From Thermoleophilia bacterium (lineage in GTDB: Bacteria > Actinomycetota > Thermoleophilia > Gaiellales > JAICJC01): DNA of 37,777 nt. Shown in pieces: positions 37,070 to 37,777 of this stretch. Numbering within the stretch: position 1 is the stretch's first letter; every line of letters starts with the position of its first letter. The notes under the pieces were generated by a model that saw only the letters and a program-made list of their open reading frames with translations, was not told the DNA's origin and did no database searches. The translations under genes and the position numbers were made by a program. Location of the stretch: contig JAICJM010000012.1 of the NCBI GenBank assembly GCA_025928435.1, positions 1 to 37,777 on the forward strand, given 5' to 3'.

Positions 37070-37777
37070 ATGACCCAATCGATCGCAGACCGCATTGCCG
37101 CCCTCGACTGGCCGGCCCTCCAGGCCCGGCTGGACGAGGACGGCTTCGTGCAGACACCACCCATCCTCACCGCTCCGGAGCGGACCGGCCTGGCTGCAAG
37201 CTTCGACGACGGCCGCTTCCGCTCGACCATCGAGATGCGACGGCACCGCTTCGGGGAGGGCACCTACCGCTACTTCGACCACCCGCTGCCCGACCCGATC
37301 GCGGTCGCCCGCCGGGCGCTCTATCCCCCGCTGGCGCAGACGGCGAACCTGTGGGCGGAGCAGCTCGGCGAGCCGGCCGATCTGCCCGCCGACCTCGACG
37401 GATTCCTCGACCGGTGCCACCGCGTCGGCCAGGAGCGGCCGACGCCGCTCATCCTGCGCTACGGGGAGGGCGGCCACAACGCGCTGCACCAGGACATCTA
37501 CGGCGAGGTCGCGTTCCCGCTCCAAGCCGTGACGCTCCTGAGCTCGATCGGCGACTTCGCGGGCGGCCAGTTCGTGCTCGTCGAGGGCCGCCCGCGCCAG
37601 CAGTCGCGCGCGCACGTGATCGACCTCGACCCGGGCGCGTTCCTCGTCTTCCCCACCCGCAACCGCCCCATCCGGGGCTCCCGTGGCTTCTACCGCGCGG
37701 CGATGCGCCACGGCGTCGCGACCGTGCTCGGAGGCGAGCGCACGACGCTCGGGATCATCTTTCACGACGCGGCGTGA
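37070..37777 (+). CDS. 2-oxoglutarate/Fe(II)-dependent oxygenase
   Basis: 235 residues; the TGA ends on the last base of the window. The jelly-roll core has the iron facial triad: His140 and Asp142 in A-L-H-Q-D-I-Y-G and distal His214 in M-R-H-G-V-A-T-V, with Arg224 in G-G-E-R-T-T-L-G placed 10 residues later to bind the 2-oxoglutarate carboxylate. Residues P-L-I-L-R-Y-G-E-G-G-H-N and G-D-F-A-G-G-Q-F-V-L-V-E-G match the prolyl-hydroxylase/AlkB-like group of hydroxylases. Protein or small-molecule substrate unknown. ATG 37070 has no good RBS; AGGAGG at 37027-37032 is too far upstream unless translation is coupled to metG. Confidence 0.88.
   Translation: MTQSIADRIAALDWPALQARLDEDGFVQTPPILTAPERTGLAASFDDGRFRSTIEMRRHRFGEGTYRYFDHPLPDPIAVARRALYPPLAQTANLWAEQLGEPADLPADLDGFLDRCHRVGQERPTPLILRYGEGGHNALHQDIYGEVAFPLQAVTLLSSIGDFAGGQFVLVEGRPRQQSRAHVIDLDPGAFLVFPTRNRPIRGSRGFYRAAMRHGVATVLGGERTTLGIIFHDAA

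Noticed and set aside
1..37777. tRNA, rRNA, insertion sequences or prophage
   Set aside because: No cloverleaf, rRNA core sequence, transposase or integrase was seen.

Overview
The window is 37.8 kb of very GC-rich, gene-dense DNA, probably from an actinobacterium. A deep lineage such as Thermoleophilia or Gaiellales is my inference from codon use, F420/FMN-type enzymes, leaderless promoters and frequent GTG starts. No rRNA, tRNA, transposase, phage gene or CRISPR array is visible. Nearly every base belongs to a gene, and convergent neighbours often overlap at their stop codons. About twenty genes have a TANNNT-like -10 box ending only 6-8 nt before the start codon, so much of the region is probably transcribed as leaderless mRNA.

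Layout. 1-2000: the end of an MFS exporter, a small anchored protein and a MarR regulator divergent from lon (2051-4333). 4419-8089: LLM-class oxidoreductase, a 99-bp inverted-repeat element, arylamine N-acetyltransferase, a secreted protein, a VOC protein and an anchored unknown. 8157-11452 (minus): glutamine-synthetase-like protein, Tat-type esterase and amidohydrolase, resembling a split FluG module. 11510-16596: ROK kinase, S9 peptidase, ATP-grasp protein, Nfu Fe-S protein and a zinc ribbon. 16637-19153: a PAS-PAS-GGDEF-EAL c-di-GMP enzyme. 19150-22518 (minus): a membrane protein, an ArsR-type regulator, kynureninase and a probable kynurenine formamidase. 22537-25945: MFS transporter, ABC exporter and MarR regulator.

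The most remarkable locus is 25950-27955 (minus). A thioredoxin-domain protein is followed by a gene with an in-frame TGA that reads U-G-S-C. A hairpin lies exactly where a bacterial SECIS should be, with its loop starting 19 nt after the UGA and G and U at the SelB-contact positions. I read this as one 178-residue selenoprotein of the UGSC type, which ordinary gene calling would split into two fragments.

28012-33627 holds a small membrane protein, a GNAT enzyme, a reverse-transsulfuration group (cystathionine beta-synthase and gamma-lyase/synthase around a YcaQ-type DNA glycosylase), a VOC protein and an M55 aminopeptidase. At 33665-34106 two ungapped 181-nt copies of a structured RNA, whose GNRA tetraloops differ but stay GNRA, precede a DUF1989 gene. 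Finally, metG (35548-37026) is preceded by a 21-codon leader ORF with tandem Met codons and a GC-rich hairpin, which suggests attenuation, and is followed by a 2OG-Fe(II) oxygenase. The genes for Sec synthesis (selA, selB, selC, selD) are not in the window and must be elsewhere if the selenoprotein reading is right.
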